Assembly: GCA_001600415.1 (NCBI GenBank) | Contig: BCJX01000021.1 | Coordinates: forward strand, 62,001-126,000 | Source: Pascua guehoae | Lineage: Eukaryota > Basidiomycota > Tremellomycetes > Trichosporonales > Trichosporonaceae | DNA length: 64,000 bases | Reading direction: 5' to 3' | Part shown: piece after piece, positions 35,259 to 46,231 of the stretch | Layout of the letters: each line of letters opens with the position of its first letter | Position numbering within the stretch: the first letter of the stretch is position 1 | Position numbers and translations under genes: made by a program | The notes under the pieces: model-generated | What the model was told of the DNA's origin: nothing | What the model saw: the letters and a program-made list of their open reading frames with translations, nothing else | Databases searched by the model: none

Positions 35259-35621
35259 TTCTAGAGTCAGCGCCCGCCAGGACAAAGACTTACACATCCC
35301 AATCCGCTCCTGCGCAGACATGGCGGCCCGCCGCCGCCGCCGCTCCTCGATCGCCTCGTCGCCCGGCGCCGTCGCGTTCGGCACGGGATTGGCGATCGCG
35401 CCCGCCTGCCGCCGGCCCCCGTTGGCCGTCGAGGCCGTGACGGTCCGCCCGCTGTGGCTCTCGTCGTGCTCGGCGTCGCGCTCACGCTCGGTTGCGCGCT
35501 CGCGCTGCTCGCGTTCACGCTGCTCGCGCTCGCGGTCGGCGCGGCGCGCGTCGAGCTCGGCTTGTAGGAGCTTCATGTCGGAGGGGCGGAGGGAGACGGC
35601 GGTGGGGTTGGAGCGGATCAT
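35259..35621 (-). CDS. CDC26: Cdc26, anaphase-promoting complex subunit
   Basis: Start MIRSNPTAVSLRPSDMKLLQ matches the conserved Cdc26/Apc12 N-terminus, which inserts into the TPR groove of Apc6/Cut9 and stabilises it. The rest is a highly charged helix (ADREREQREREQRERATERE) and an Arg-rich end (EERRRRRAAMSAQERIGM). Exon 1 is 35621-35294; a GTAAGT donor at 35293 and CTGACTCTAG acceptor remove 33 bases, and joining T with AA makes the stop codon TAA, so the protein is 109 residues. If the intron is not used, the frame still stops a few codons later. Divergent from PRA1 with a 491-base shared promoter. The upstream frame to 35789 is proline-rich 5' UTR. Confidence 0.75.
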
Positions 35622-36112
35622 GGTGGAGGTTGGGGCGGGGGCGTCGGCGGGGAGAGGGAGTTGGGGGAGAGAGGGTTGGGGTGTTGGTGGTGGGGGTAGT
35701 GTCGGTGGTGTTGGTTGAGGAGCTCGTGGGTCGCGAGCCAGGAGTGGGAGTAGTGGTGGTGGGAGCAAGAGACGACAATGCAACAACACTTCTGTCGATC
35801 AACGACAAACCCACACCCACACCACACCCAACCACCCACGAAATTGCCAATTCGGGCAACAGGAATGCATTCCACACTCCACGTGTTCCCACGTGCCTTA
35901 CCCTGACAATTCATGTCCGACGTTTGCTGTTGGCAACATTCGGGCACCGCCCCTGGCCAGTGCGTTGTGGATTGCGGATATCCACAGACCGACATATGAC
36001 ACCCGTCGACATTCTCGACGTTCCCATCGCCACATTCGCCTCTCCCTCTCACCCTTCACACTCGCCTCTCTCGTCGACAAAACTCGGTCAACCCACAGAC
36101 AAACAAGACACC
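35622..36112. promoter_or_regulatory. Shared divergent promoter of CDC26 and PRA1
   Basis: 491 bases between two divergent starts; AC-rich on the PRA1 side. CCACGTGTTCCCACGTGCC near 35880-35898 contains two CACGTG E-box cores ten bases apart, candidates for a bHLH factor site. Confidence 0.5.
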
Positions 36113-36238
36113 ATGGACAGGATCAAGGACACGATTGCAAGCTTCCGCGTAAGCGACCCCGACTGGCGATTGCTGACGGGCAGGAGCAGCGGCTGTCGGG
36201 CCTTAAGCCGCCGGGAGAGTTTGTGCGTACGGGGACAT

Positions 36239-36280
<42 letters not shown>

Positions 36281-37752
36281 GGGGGGGCGGGGATGCGCAG
36301 ACATGTTCGCGGCGACATGTCGGACATGCTTGGCCTACGAGCCGGGCGCGGAGCAAGCAGCCCGGCCGCCCGTGCTGGTCCGTCGCTCGTGCCCGCCCTT
36401 TCCTGGAGGCTGGAGCAGCGCGGCAGATGGGTACGAGGGCCGACGTTGGAGGCCCCGCGACGTGGTCGTGAGATCGGACTGGGCGGAGACGTGAGCTCGG
36501 ACTCGGCGGAGGCTAGAGCTCGGGGCGGTGCTCGGCCCGGTCCGTGTCCTTGGTCCCAGCTGCGGCGCAGCATGGCTGCGGCGTGCGGCTGCGTGCCAGT
36601 GCCACCACGCAGGATCCGTCCTTCCCCGGGCCTAACACCTTTGAGTTGAGCACGCTGGCTCAAGAGGTGGTTTCTCATCGTCCAGCTCTCGCTTCCAACT
36701 CCCGCTTCGGGCTGCCGCCTCCAGCTCGTCCAGCTCCCGCTCCCACTCGCTCTGCGTCACCCTCGACCTCTGGCTCCAACTGAGACCACTGCTGACTCCA
36801 GTTTGACCACCGCCAGCTCTCGCGTCCGCGGGACATGAACGACGCGACTCAGGTGAGCGTCTTTGCTTGTTCCGTTCTCGTGGCAGCGGGCAACGTCTTG
36901 GATTCCCCTGCTCGTGTTGGGTTTGGCTTTTGCGCCAGAACTTGGGACGTCGCCGTCTACGATCCAGCTGTTTCTGGCGTAGCGAGCAGCTGCTCGAACG
37001 CCTCACCTTTCTGCTTTCTGCTTTGGACCCACGTGCCGCCATGCCTTGTCTGCCTGACTTGAAGCGATTCCTGCCCGCTTCCACTGTCACCCAGCTCCAT
37101 CCCCGGCTCAACATGACGCTAACCCCAGCGCATCACATACAACACGCGCCACTACAGCGGCAACTACATCCTCATCGTCCTCATCCTCGCCCTCTATGCC
37201 TTGTGAGCTGGTCCAACTGGAGCGCAGCTGACGGCAGGCTCACCAACCCCGTGCTCTTGATCGCCCTCGGACTGCTGTTTGGCGGCTTTGCGGTGATTAA
37301 CCGTCTTGGTGAGTACTCGGAATTGCACGTGTGGCGAGAGCATGGGGCTTGCCTGCAGGCTCCGGTGCAGTACAGCACCCTTCTCTCATGACGCTCTGCA
37401 TGTGAACACCACTGCTGCTACGTGCTCCACTCCCCATCTGGACACCTCGCAGACCACACGCCCAGTCCAACGCGCGACCGCTCACGGAAGACTTCTTCCT
37501 CACATCACGCCCCCCTCTGCAATACCCTCCCGCTGACTCGCAGGCCCCGAGGTCCAGGTCGGCTCGGTCATCCTCACCCAAAAGACAATGTACATTGCGC
37601 TCTTTGTCATTTCGCTCCCGCTCCTCTTGCTCGGCGGCCCGCTGAGCGTCTTCTTCTGGCTGGTCAGCGCCAGCGCCATCATCATCCTTGGGCACGCGAC
37701 GCTCATGGAGCCCGGCGTCGAGACGGAGTACTCCGGTGTGGAGAGTGTCTAA
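36113..37752 (+). CDS. PRA1 family protein (prenylated Rab acceptor, Yip3)
   Basis: Six exons (36113-36148, 36184-36222, 36802-36852, 37129-37202, 37238-37308, 37544-37752) sum to 159 residues. The family pattern is clear: FDHRQLSRPRDMNDATQRIT, NTRHYSGNYI, then two pairs of membrane helices (YILIVLILALYALLTNPVLL and LIALGLLFGGFAVINRL; TMYIALFVISLPLLLLGG and LSVFFWLVSASAIIILGHA) and an acidic tail ending TEYSGVESV. PRA1 sits in ER/Golgi membranes and receives prenylated Rab GTPases from GDI. Very small exons and one 35-base intron. Intron 2 (579 bases) begins with a 39-base G run. Confidence 0.9.
36241..36279. repeat. Uninterrupted run of 39 G
   Basis: Lies in PRA1 intron 2, 18 bases after the donor, followed by A and seven more G. 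Could form a G-quadruplex in the RNA; length may be an assembly estimate. Confidence 0.9.
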
Positions 37753-38255
37753 GCCCTGGGCCGGCCGGGCCGAGTGCTGAACCAGAGCCGACCGTACAGA
37801 AGCCGGCGCTTGGTAATGGCGCACCGTTACGGCCAAGGACAACAATCGAAGTGTGGGCAGGGCGGAGGGGAGGTTGTGGCGAGCGTGCTGTGCCACGACG
37901 AGGTGCGAGCACCAAGCAGAGGACGCGCCAACAGGGAGGCTTACTCGTTCACGAGGACAGCTGAGAAACACATCAGACCCAGTCTGATACCTACCTGCAA
38001 GTTTATAGATGCAACGACATGGAAGTCTCTACACTGCAGAGAACGCATCCGTACATCAGACTACGATGTGCTGCGCGTCGTGTTTTAAGGGGAGGGTGCG
38101 TGTGTGATTGACGGTCTGAGTGTCTGTAGCACGCGAGATGTGCACACGCTGCACCAAGCTGCCTTGTAGCCAAGCCACCTTGCAGCCTCTGGGCGCGCTC
38201 ACACGCCAGCGGGAGGCCAGCCAACATGGCTGACCTCGGTCACTGCCAAAGCACA
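37753..38255. other. Convergent intergenic region
   Basis: 503 bases with the 3' ends of PRA1 and the DUF4112 gene. No gene seen. Confidence 0.5.
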
Positions 38256-39643
38256 CTAATCGAGGGGGTCCTGCGCTGGCCCTGCCCTTGATGTCTCATT
38301 CACCCCCGCGGCGCCTTCGGGGACCCACGCGGCCTCGCGCGTATCCATCCTGCGCGTCTTGCGCACCTGGCCCGTGAGGCGTTCGCGCTGGCGCTCTTCT
38401 TCGTCCTCGGAGACGCGCGTGCTCGAGCCAAACCAGTTGCTCCACCGGCCCTTTTTGGGCTCGGGGAGGAACGTTGTCGAGTCGGGCATGAGGAGAATGT
38501 GGTACTGCTGGGCTTTGGGCGAGTCGGACAGAAGCCACTCTTCGAGAATGGCCAGGTTGCGCAGGTTGGACTTGAAGAGGTTGTCGAGAATGTCGCCGAT
38601 GAAGGGGACCAGGCCGACGATGACGTCGAGAATGACATTGACAAGCTGGGGTTAGCCGTGGACGAACGGGGCAGAGGGACAATGGAGTAGCGGGCACGAC
38701 AAGGGGCAGCGGGTAGTGAGCAGACGTGACGTAGCAGGGCTAAGAGGAAGAGTAACGTGGGCCGCCCTATCCACAGCGACTTGCCCCCCACCCTTCCCCC
38801 GCTGGGCCCCGACCCCGACGCCCCACCTCACCCCCGCACACACTCACCATCTTGCCGACCACTTCGAGGCTCATCCCAAACACCCAGCACAGGAAGACCT
38901 GGTACATTCCCAGGATACCCGACAGGAGATCGCCGTAGATTGGGATGAGCGAGATGACATCGTCCAGGCCCGCGCGGAACGGCAGCCCCAGGTCGGAGAG
39001 GAGGGGCGCCGCGTCGAGCGCGAATGCCATCGTGCGGACGTGGTTGTACAGGCTGTGTGGGTCGATCCGGGGTAAAGGACGGGGCCGCCGAGGGGTCCCA
39101 TGACGTGTGGGGAGGTCACAGAGAGTCGATTCGAGTTGGTATGGACGGAAGGGGCGTTGGGGGTAAACGACGGGCGCGCGCGGGGCGACGAGATGACGAC
39201 GGTAAGGGAGGGGATCCAGTCAGCTCTCGAACAAGGACACCCCACACTGTGTCGATAGCTAAGCAAGAGGGCATGAGGAACGGGCGGATGCCGGACAGCT
39301 GGACTGGACCAACGGCACGCGAGCAATCACACGACACGGTCTACCAAGACCGCGACCGCGAGCTCCCACGTCGCGATTCCCTGCCACACCCTAGCCCCTG
39401 CCCGCCATCCACTCCCCACCTCCGATGCTCCTTGCACCATCACCCTCTCCCTCAGCATGCCCAACCCCCGCCCCCAACTTGGAGTCGTGCTCACTTCTGC
39501 GCCTCGCGGTCATTCCGCGGCCGCCGCCAAATCTTGGTATAGTACGTGGGCGCAAACGCGCCAAACCGCTGCGCGCGGCGGTTGCGCTCCGACGCCGCGT
39601 TGGGCCGGTACGTCGTGAGGAGGGACCAGAGCAGGCCGAGCAT
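38256..39643 (-). CDS. DUF4112 membrane protein
   Basis: Three exons (39643-39495, 39052-38848, 38645-38256) give 247 residues in phase. The family core is visible: LPFRAGLDDVISLIPIYGDL, a membrane helix (GILGMYQVFLCWVFGM), then the repeat-like second half NVILDVIVGLVPFIGDILDN followed by LFKSNLRNLAILEEWLL, the usual DUF4112 end. The C-terminal tail is hydrophilic with an acidic/Arg-rich stretch. Function of the family is unknown. The first exon (MLGLLWSLLTTYRPNAASER) was joined because a GTGAGC donor fits the phase and the intron of 442 bases has no better coding alternative, but the true start could lie further upstream, where the frame stays open to 40240. Confidence 0.75.
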
Positions 39644-40424
39644 CGTGCGCGTCGTGACGAGTAGGGGTACCAGTGCACTCTGGGGTGATGGGAACAGAGT
39701 ATGGGAGTGGTTGTGGAGAATGAAAGTTGAGAGTAAAAATAAAATGCGATGCACAAGGAGACACGATGCACTGTGCGCACCGTGGTGGTGGCCGAGCCGG
39801 TAACACTCGACGAAGGGCCGGGGGACCAGAAGCAGACGTGACGTCATGCCGATCGGGGGCGTGGCGGGTGGCGCATGACGCGTGCAGTGGAGAGTGTGGA
39901 GATGTGGCGCAGTGACGAGGCGTCGTGAGGGTGCGCGCTCATGATGCAAGGCCGCGAGGAACAGAGGTAGAGACCGTTTGGGTGCACGGGAGTCTTGCTT
40001 TGGTGGGAAGGTAGATACAGAGCTGTTTGCGATAAAACGTGGGGTGTGTAGGAACCGACCCGGAGCCACATCATGACTTTGGTGAAACTTCCAACGGCAG
40101 CAAATACATGGATGGTACAAGAGATGATAATACAGTTTATGGAAACGGTCCAATTGGCAAGGAGGAGCGCATTCTATCCGCGAGGCTGGAGTGTTAGCGA
40201 GACCACACCCATCGCAGAGTAACGTACCAAGTTGGGTCAAGGAGATGGGGGCCGCTGTCGGCCACAGGATCGTTGCTGATTGACGCTGTCAACGGGGGAG
40301 GCGACAAGGTCACTCTCCCGACAGGATCACTGTAGTGTGCTGTGGCCCGACATGCCTCCAGACGGTCCGGGGCTCCATTTCCGAGGGAGAGGTGGAAAAG
40401 GGTGGACGACAGAAGCCAGTGTTA
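39644..40424. other. Intergenic, no supported gene
   Basis: 781 bases between two minus-strand genes, including the promoter of the DUF4112 gene and the 3' UTR of the aspartic protease gene. Confidence 0.45.
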
Positions 40425-42091
40425 TTATGCCCCCATAGAACGGGCGAACAAGAGGGAATGGTCCACCTTCTTATCGGCGGCAGGAGCGAGTTTGGCCAAG
40501 CCGACTGCCGGTGGGTCGTAGCGAAAAACAGTGTAGATGTTCTTCATGAATGAGTCGCCTAGGAGCCACGGGGCCAGATTAGAATCTATCTCCCTAACAA
40601 GTCAGCGATCGAGGGCGGTAACGGAATTATGAGGTCATCAATACCCACTGGGGCCTGAGGGAACCCTCGCACCAACGCTCGGTGTCACCAGCTTGACTAG
40701 ATGTAATCACGCCGTAGTCAATCAACTGGCGGGCCGTCCAAACATCGAATATCATGTCGGTGTCATCGACCCGATAGGAGATTCCCCCAAATGTAATGGC
40801 AAGGCCGATTCGGGGAAAAGTGTCGCAAGGGAAGACGTAGTCCGCTCCCGCCTTGGCCTTGATAGAACCCGGGATCGTATCATAAATTTCAGCCACAGTA
40901 TCGGGTGGGCCGTACATGAGCGCTGTACCTGAATCGATAATGGCAAAGGGTTGGCTGCTGACCGGTCCTCCCGACGTGTCCACGGTTATGTTGGATTTAA
41001 TGGCCTTGTCTCCGACGGAAATGCCTTGAATCGGGATCTGCCAGAACCCGAGATCCTCCGTATCCATGGGAACGTAATTGATGTCGCCTTGGTAGAGAGT
41101 ACGGTCGGTTCCCCCGAGCAGCATGGACCCCCAGGTGGTGGATTTATCCTGACCCCCTGCGTACAGTGTCGATGTGTCCCGTTGCAGATACATGGAAAAA
41201 GCGGGCTCCCTCCAATGCTTTGCAATCGACTCCCAAAAGGCCCCAACTCTTGAAGTCGTCGTAGAACCTCTCCTCCCAAACCCCATGACGCCGCTCACAT
41301 TTGCCACGGCGGGATTGTCCATTGTACGATTGACGAGTCCAAAGGGGTAGCCCAAGAGTGTGTACCCCCCTACCGACACAGCGTCGAAGCCCCACATTCC
41401 CCACACCGAGCCAGTGGAGTAGTTGATGTTATAGTCCGTGCTTGACGGTTGGAAAGATCGTGACAAGGTGCTATTGTACAGAGGCAGACCGCTGCAATCT
41501 GAGGAGCCTGTACACGTGTTCCACACCCAAAGATCGCGTGATCCTGTGTCGATCTGCACTTCAAACTTTTGTGGTGGTGTACCGATTTCGATAGACGCGC
41601 TTCCATTAGCTTCCACTGCTGTTGCCTTTACTCTTACTCACGTATACTCCCAGTCTCGCCCCCACCCGACAAGTCTGGCATTGTCAGCAATGTTGGAAAT
41701 TTACACCTCAGCGAAACAGTATCTTCCGCTCTGCCAATCCGCATCTCACCTAAGATTTCACAACAACTCACGGTATGCTATCACCTTTTTCAACGAGGTT
41801 GTCTTCGTCGCGCTTTTCAATGTCACGCTCGAGTTGTTCTCGGCCCGCGTCGCTCAAGAATCGTTTGTACTTCATACGTGTGGCCAGACGCTCGTCGCGG
41901 CTATAAGTGAAGCGCACCGCAGGATCGGGGTGGTTACGCCGTGCCGACCGCTTGGTGAGGGTAAGGGGTGTGACCGTGCCTGCTGTCGATCCATTATCCG
42001 GGGACGCCTCAGATGTCGGAGCTGCAAGGACCACACTGGGGCCAGATAGAGAAACGGCTGCAGCGACGAGGAGCAGCGTATTCCACAGCAT
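40425..42091 (-). CDS. Secreted aspartic protease (pepsin family A1)
   Basis: Three exons (42091-41772, 41632-40645, 40589-40425) sum to 490 residues. A signal peptide starts MLWNTLLLVAAAVSLSG and is followed by a basic propeptide with dibasic KR sites (LTLTKRSARR, ERDIEKRDED). The mature enzyme shows both catalytic motifs: IDTGSRDLWVW and IIDSGTALMYG, plus IEIGTPPQKFEVQ and the C-terminal strand WLLGDSFMKNIYTVFRYD. It should cut proteins outside the cell at acidic pH. The last exon was found by splicing at TGG|GTATTG with a CTGACTTGTTAGGGAG acceptor; without it the protein would lack its final strand. The first acceptor (41633) lacks a close branch motif and is the least certain junction. 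No GPI or membrane anchor is seen. Confidence 0.9.
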
Positions 42092-43867
42092 GGTGGGAGC
42101 GGGGTTGTGAGGTGGAGGTTGGGGAGAGGGTGAAAGCGAAACAGAAGCTGAGGTTGACGGACGGTTTCTGGAGGAGATGGTTAGGTCGTATTCGTGCAGC
42201 ATAGATGGATGTTCCAGAAGGTGAAGAAGGAAGCTCTCCAGTTGAGGAATGGTGAGGAAATGATCAGAAGTGGGGGTGTTTGCGGAACAGGTTGAGAGCC
42301 ACAGCCTTTAATACTACTACATCGATGCCAATGCTGATTATGATGGAGGGACAGAGCAGCAGTTGATACGTGACCGTGATGCACTGGATCGCACGCGTCT
42401 CGTGTTTTGAGCACCGCAAAAGTTAAATCTTTTGGCACATGAAGGAAGCAGGCTCAAACCTGTTACAGGCACACTCTGAAGACGCGCACATGATACCGCC
42501 TTGTACCTTTTCCGCCTGCCGGATGGTCGAGGCCGGGACCTAAGTCTCCGGTACCGTTATCTTTGTTACACAATACCAGTGCAACGTCATGGCAACCCGT
42601 GATTGCGGGACGGTCCGGGTCTCCCGGTTCGTGCACAGCATGCACAGCTTGTACAGCAAACCGGGCGAGGAACAATGTCTGAAACAGTAGGAGGCATATT
42701 GAGAACAGTGGCAGCGCTGTCAATGGCTGCGACGCGACGCGTCGAGATACAGCCGCGTGAGGAGATTCAGCCGCAAGAGGCAGGTACCAACCCGCATGAG
42801 GCAGGTCATGCTGCAGTTATCCCAATTGGCCAAAGGTGTGATGATCAGGCCCATGGCTATGTGAGCACAAATCACAGCGGTGCTCTCCCCGCACTCTCTC
42901 GTAAGATGTGTGGCACAGCGAGCACCGCAAACCAAAATGAGGAACTGGGTGTGAAACAGCAGGGAGGTTCTACGTAAGGCAAAGAAGACACTACAGTACA
43001 GTGATTCATGAAGCTGCAGGGATGAGACAAGGTGTGATGCGCTGGCGTTGCCTTTCATGCCACACCCTACTTCATCGGCCCATTCTTCCATGTGGTCCTT
43101 CTCTGTCCGCTGCATGTCGCATGCATGCCTATATTACATTGGACAGTAGACGGGGAGAGGCCACGCTCAGCTCGGTTCCACATGCTAGTATTAGTTAGTT
43201 AGGCGGCTGAATCACTCCACGACGCACCATGGAGTACCTCGCCTGCAGTCTCGAGCCAGAGTTAGCATCTTGCAGAATCAGTAGTGGTACGTAAAGTGCA
43301 AGGAGCACGCGTACGTGTAGATGCCCTGGGCGACTGCACGGCTTAGTTTTCTACTGTAGCACTGCACACGACATCGCCACCTTGCCCACCCGACCTGCTC
43401 GAACGCATACCCAGCGCCACTCGTCTCCATCACGACACGACACAACATGACACGACGATAGCCTTGTCATTGTGTATGTAGCGTACGGGTTTTTTTTTTT
43501 TTTTGTATTCAATTGTATCGTGTTTGCCCCAAATGCCACGGTACTGATCTGTACTGATGGCGGGGCCACAGGCAGCCCCATGGCCCATGGCCACACCCAC
43601 TCCACTCGACTCGACATGATCCAGACGGGTCGGTGCGCCCGGACCACCGGGGCCCCTTGCAGCCGGCGGCATGTTTGCCACCCAACAGTCGTCGGGCGTA
43701 GGTACCGGCGTACGGCAAATGTGTTGGACAATCTCTCATCCAACTACCTATCCGTCTTGTATACCATTCACTGTCACTCTATCCTTAGGTTAACATCCTT
43801 TCTTTCACTCTCACCTTTGCCATTCTACATCAAGTTTCACTACTCTGGCACCGCGCCGTGCACTACG
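42092..43867. other. Long divergent intergenic region
   Basis: 1.78 kb between the protease and F-box starts. Contains a 15-base T run at 43490-43504 and several GCATGC palindromes. A minus-strand frame at 42720-43115 has no family features and is not called. Confidence 0.45.
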
Positions 43868-45446
43868 ATGGTGAGTGGACCTCATGCCAGTTCTCTGCGC
43901 TAACCCCAAGCAGGCGTCCGAGCTGCTCTTAAACTGCCCGCACATTGTCGATGCCATCCTTCACGGCGTGTCCCGCTCAGACCTTGCTGTTTGCTTGCGC
44001 GTCAACCGACAATTCTTTGATCACGCGGGTCGCATTCTCTATCACACCATCCGCATCGACGGCTCCAACATCGAGGGCATTCTTCTAGGAGCTACCGACA
44101 ACGGCCAAGCGACGCCGTCAAACTCGGGGTCAACGGCGGGGGACCACAACCAAATCACGGTCCCTCACAAGCGTGAATACAACGACCTGGACGACGACCT
44201 TCTGCAGAACAACTCTCATGCGCACAAGAAACCTCGCACGCAGATGAACTCGGACACCCAGCAAAGCCCCAAGACGCAGAAGAGTTCCGAGACATCGGCA
44301 AGCCAAGCACCGCCTCCCATCACACCCATCACATCCATCACACCCATCCAAACTATCACACACACCACGCTGGACACACCCCACACACTTGTCACATCCA
44401 TCAATTCCATCACGCCCTCAGATCCTATCCAGCCCGTCGCTCCCTCCACAGTACACAAACCCAGCTTCAAAAACGACCTCCTCAAACACGTACAGGTCGT
44501 CACACTGGGTACACACACTTCCCAGCAGTGTCAACAGTACTGGCGCATCTCTTTTCCAAACGTACACACCGTCCGGGTCAGCCCCAGCGTTTGCACATCA
44601 TGTGCGAAACCTGTTTGCCTCGAGCCGCTTTGCATTAACCCCATGGACTTGGGCAACTCGGAAAAGCCGCTTTGTCCCCTTGTCGACGCTGGGCGATCGG
44701 CGAGCAAGCTCGTCCTCCGTAACTTTCACGCGACCAGCTGCCAGGACTACGGCGAAAATTACCAGCTGTCCAGCTTGGGGCGCGTTGACGAAATGATTGT
44801 CGTACTCCCGACCGATGGGAGGTCGCAAAAGGTGCTGGACCATATCAAGGCCCAATCCTTTCCGCTTGCGACAACTCTGAAGGTCATTTTCTATGGCCTG
44901 TTCGAGTCGTCCACAGTCACGTGGCCACCGGGACCGCGCATCCGACAGCCCACACCTCTCAGCCCCGGTCAGGTCATCACACCGACGTTTTTCCTCTCCA
45001 ACAAGACCCGCAGCAAGGCGACAAAAGTCTACGCACTCGAGTGCCTTTCTTTCGATCTCCAGAATGTGGATGATTACCTCGTTGCCCTGTATGACACCCG
45101 CACAGCCGAGTTCATGGAAATGACTCAGACCAGTGTCCGCAAACTCGTGGAGGACGAAATCGCCACGCGTCCCCTTGCAGCGTACATGTCGTTCACGGAC
45201 GTGCCACCACTGTGGCCCGGACTCGGCGAAACCGTGCAGTTCAAAAAGCTGGCAGACTACATGAACGACGGCATCAAGAGCCGCAAATACGAGCTGAATG
45301 ATGGTTCGCCCTGGACGAGTGCCTTTGAGGTGACCTCGCGTGAGGTAGGTCCTCAAACCGTCAATTCTGTGGATAGAGTCGCTGACAAGAACCAGAGGAG
45401 CCGATCACGCGCGATTAAACGCTCAAAGCTTACGGGGGAGCTGTAA
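43868..45446 (+). CDS. F-box-like protein, 494 aa
   Basis: Exon 1 (43868-43870) is the start codon alone, directly followed by GTGAGT; exon 2 (43914-45344) and exon 3 (45396-45446) follow after a CAAGCAG and a CTGACAAGAACCAG acceptor. The N-terminus ELLLNCPHIVDAILHGVSRS then DLAVCLRVNRQFFDHAGRIL, LYHTIRI matches the F-box-like helix set common in large tremellomycete families that lack obvious substrates. A Thr/Ile/Pro low-complexity segment (PITPITSITPIQTITH) separates it from a leucine-rich-like C-terminal half with LRNFHATSCQDYGENYQLSS. The protein ends RAIKRSKLTGEL. Likely a substrate adaptor of an SCF ubiquitin ligase; this is inference. An alternative start MDLMPVLCANPKQ at 43875 would read through the intron. 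Confidence 0.75.
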
Positions 45447-46231
45447 TAGAAGCCAGACTGCCGAGTCTTCCCTCACAGCGGCATTTACGATACCTTTTGG
45501 GTGTCGCGTTTTTACAGGAGCCGTAGCTTGAGTGTGTGAGGCGGTAGGGTTGTTCTACTGTTGTCGATACTGTAGTGAAAATCGTAAAATCCCGTTATGA
45601 GCCTGCATATTGTCGAGCACGCCATGGAAGCGCACTGATGCAGGCGGGTGTGTTTCAATCGAGGTGTGGACATTGGTACGGCCCACCACTTTGGCTCTCA
45701 GACCCTCAACTCGAGTGAGGTAGGAGCTGAGACGGCAATTATAAATACACACTAAAAAGAGGAGGAGGCAGCTGTTCAAACCAGACGGCGGTTTACAGGC
45801 TGAGAAACCAGACGGGGTTTACAGGCTGAGGCTTGGGCCCGGCAATCGTATTACTCATTTATGCAGGTCCTACAGTACAATTCCACTTCTCGGTTTGGGG
45901 ATAGTATCCAGGTACTCAGAGGTGGGAGAACCGAACGAGGGCCAGAGACTGCAATGTGTAGTGCTTGACAAGTACCGCTGTAGTTCTCCTCACGGGGGTA
46001 GTATGCGTCAATATTAGTTGTATCCCTAGAGCGATTTCAGAGGCCTATGTGATGAAGATTGCCAGAAGAAACTAGAGATCGAATATCTGGCCACTGCTAT
46101 ATACAAACATATGCATTTCTGATGAGTACTCAATCCCTATAGTCATTCCTCGTCATTCTCCCTCCCAAGATCAAACGAAAGAGCACCATCGGTGCAAGCA
46201 ATTGCCAAGTTTCTGGGCATCTTCGGCCAAT
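45447..46231. other. Convergent intergenic region
   Basis: 785 bases, relatively AT-rich; GACGGCGGTTTACAGGCTGAG and a near copy occur at about 45783 and 45809. No gene seen. Confidence 0.5.

Noticed and set aside
42720..43115. 131-residue minus-strand frame
   Set aside because: No conserved motif; partly overlaps repeated GCATGC-rich DNA; no neighbouring exons in phase.
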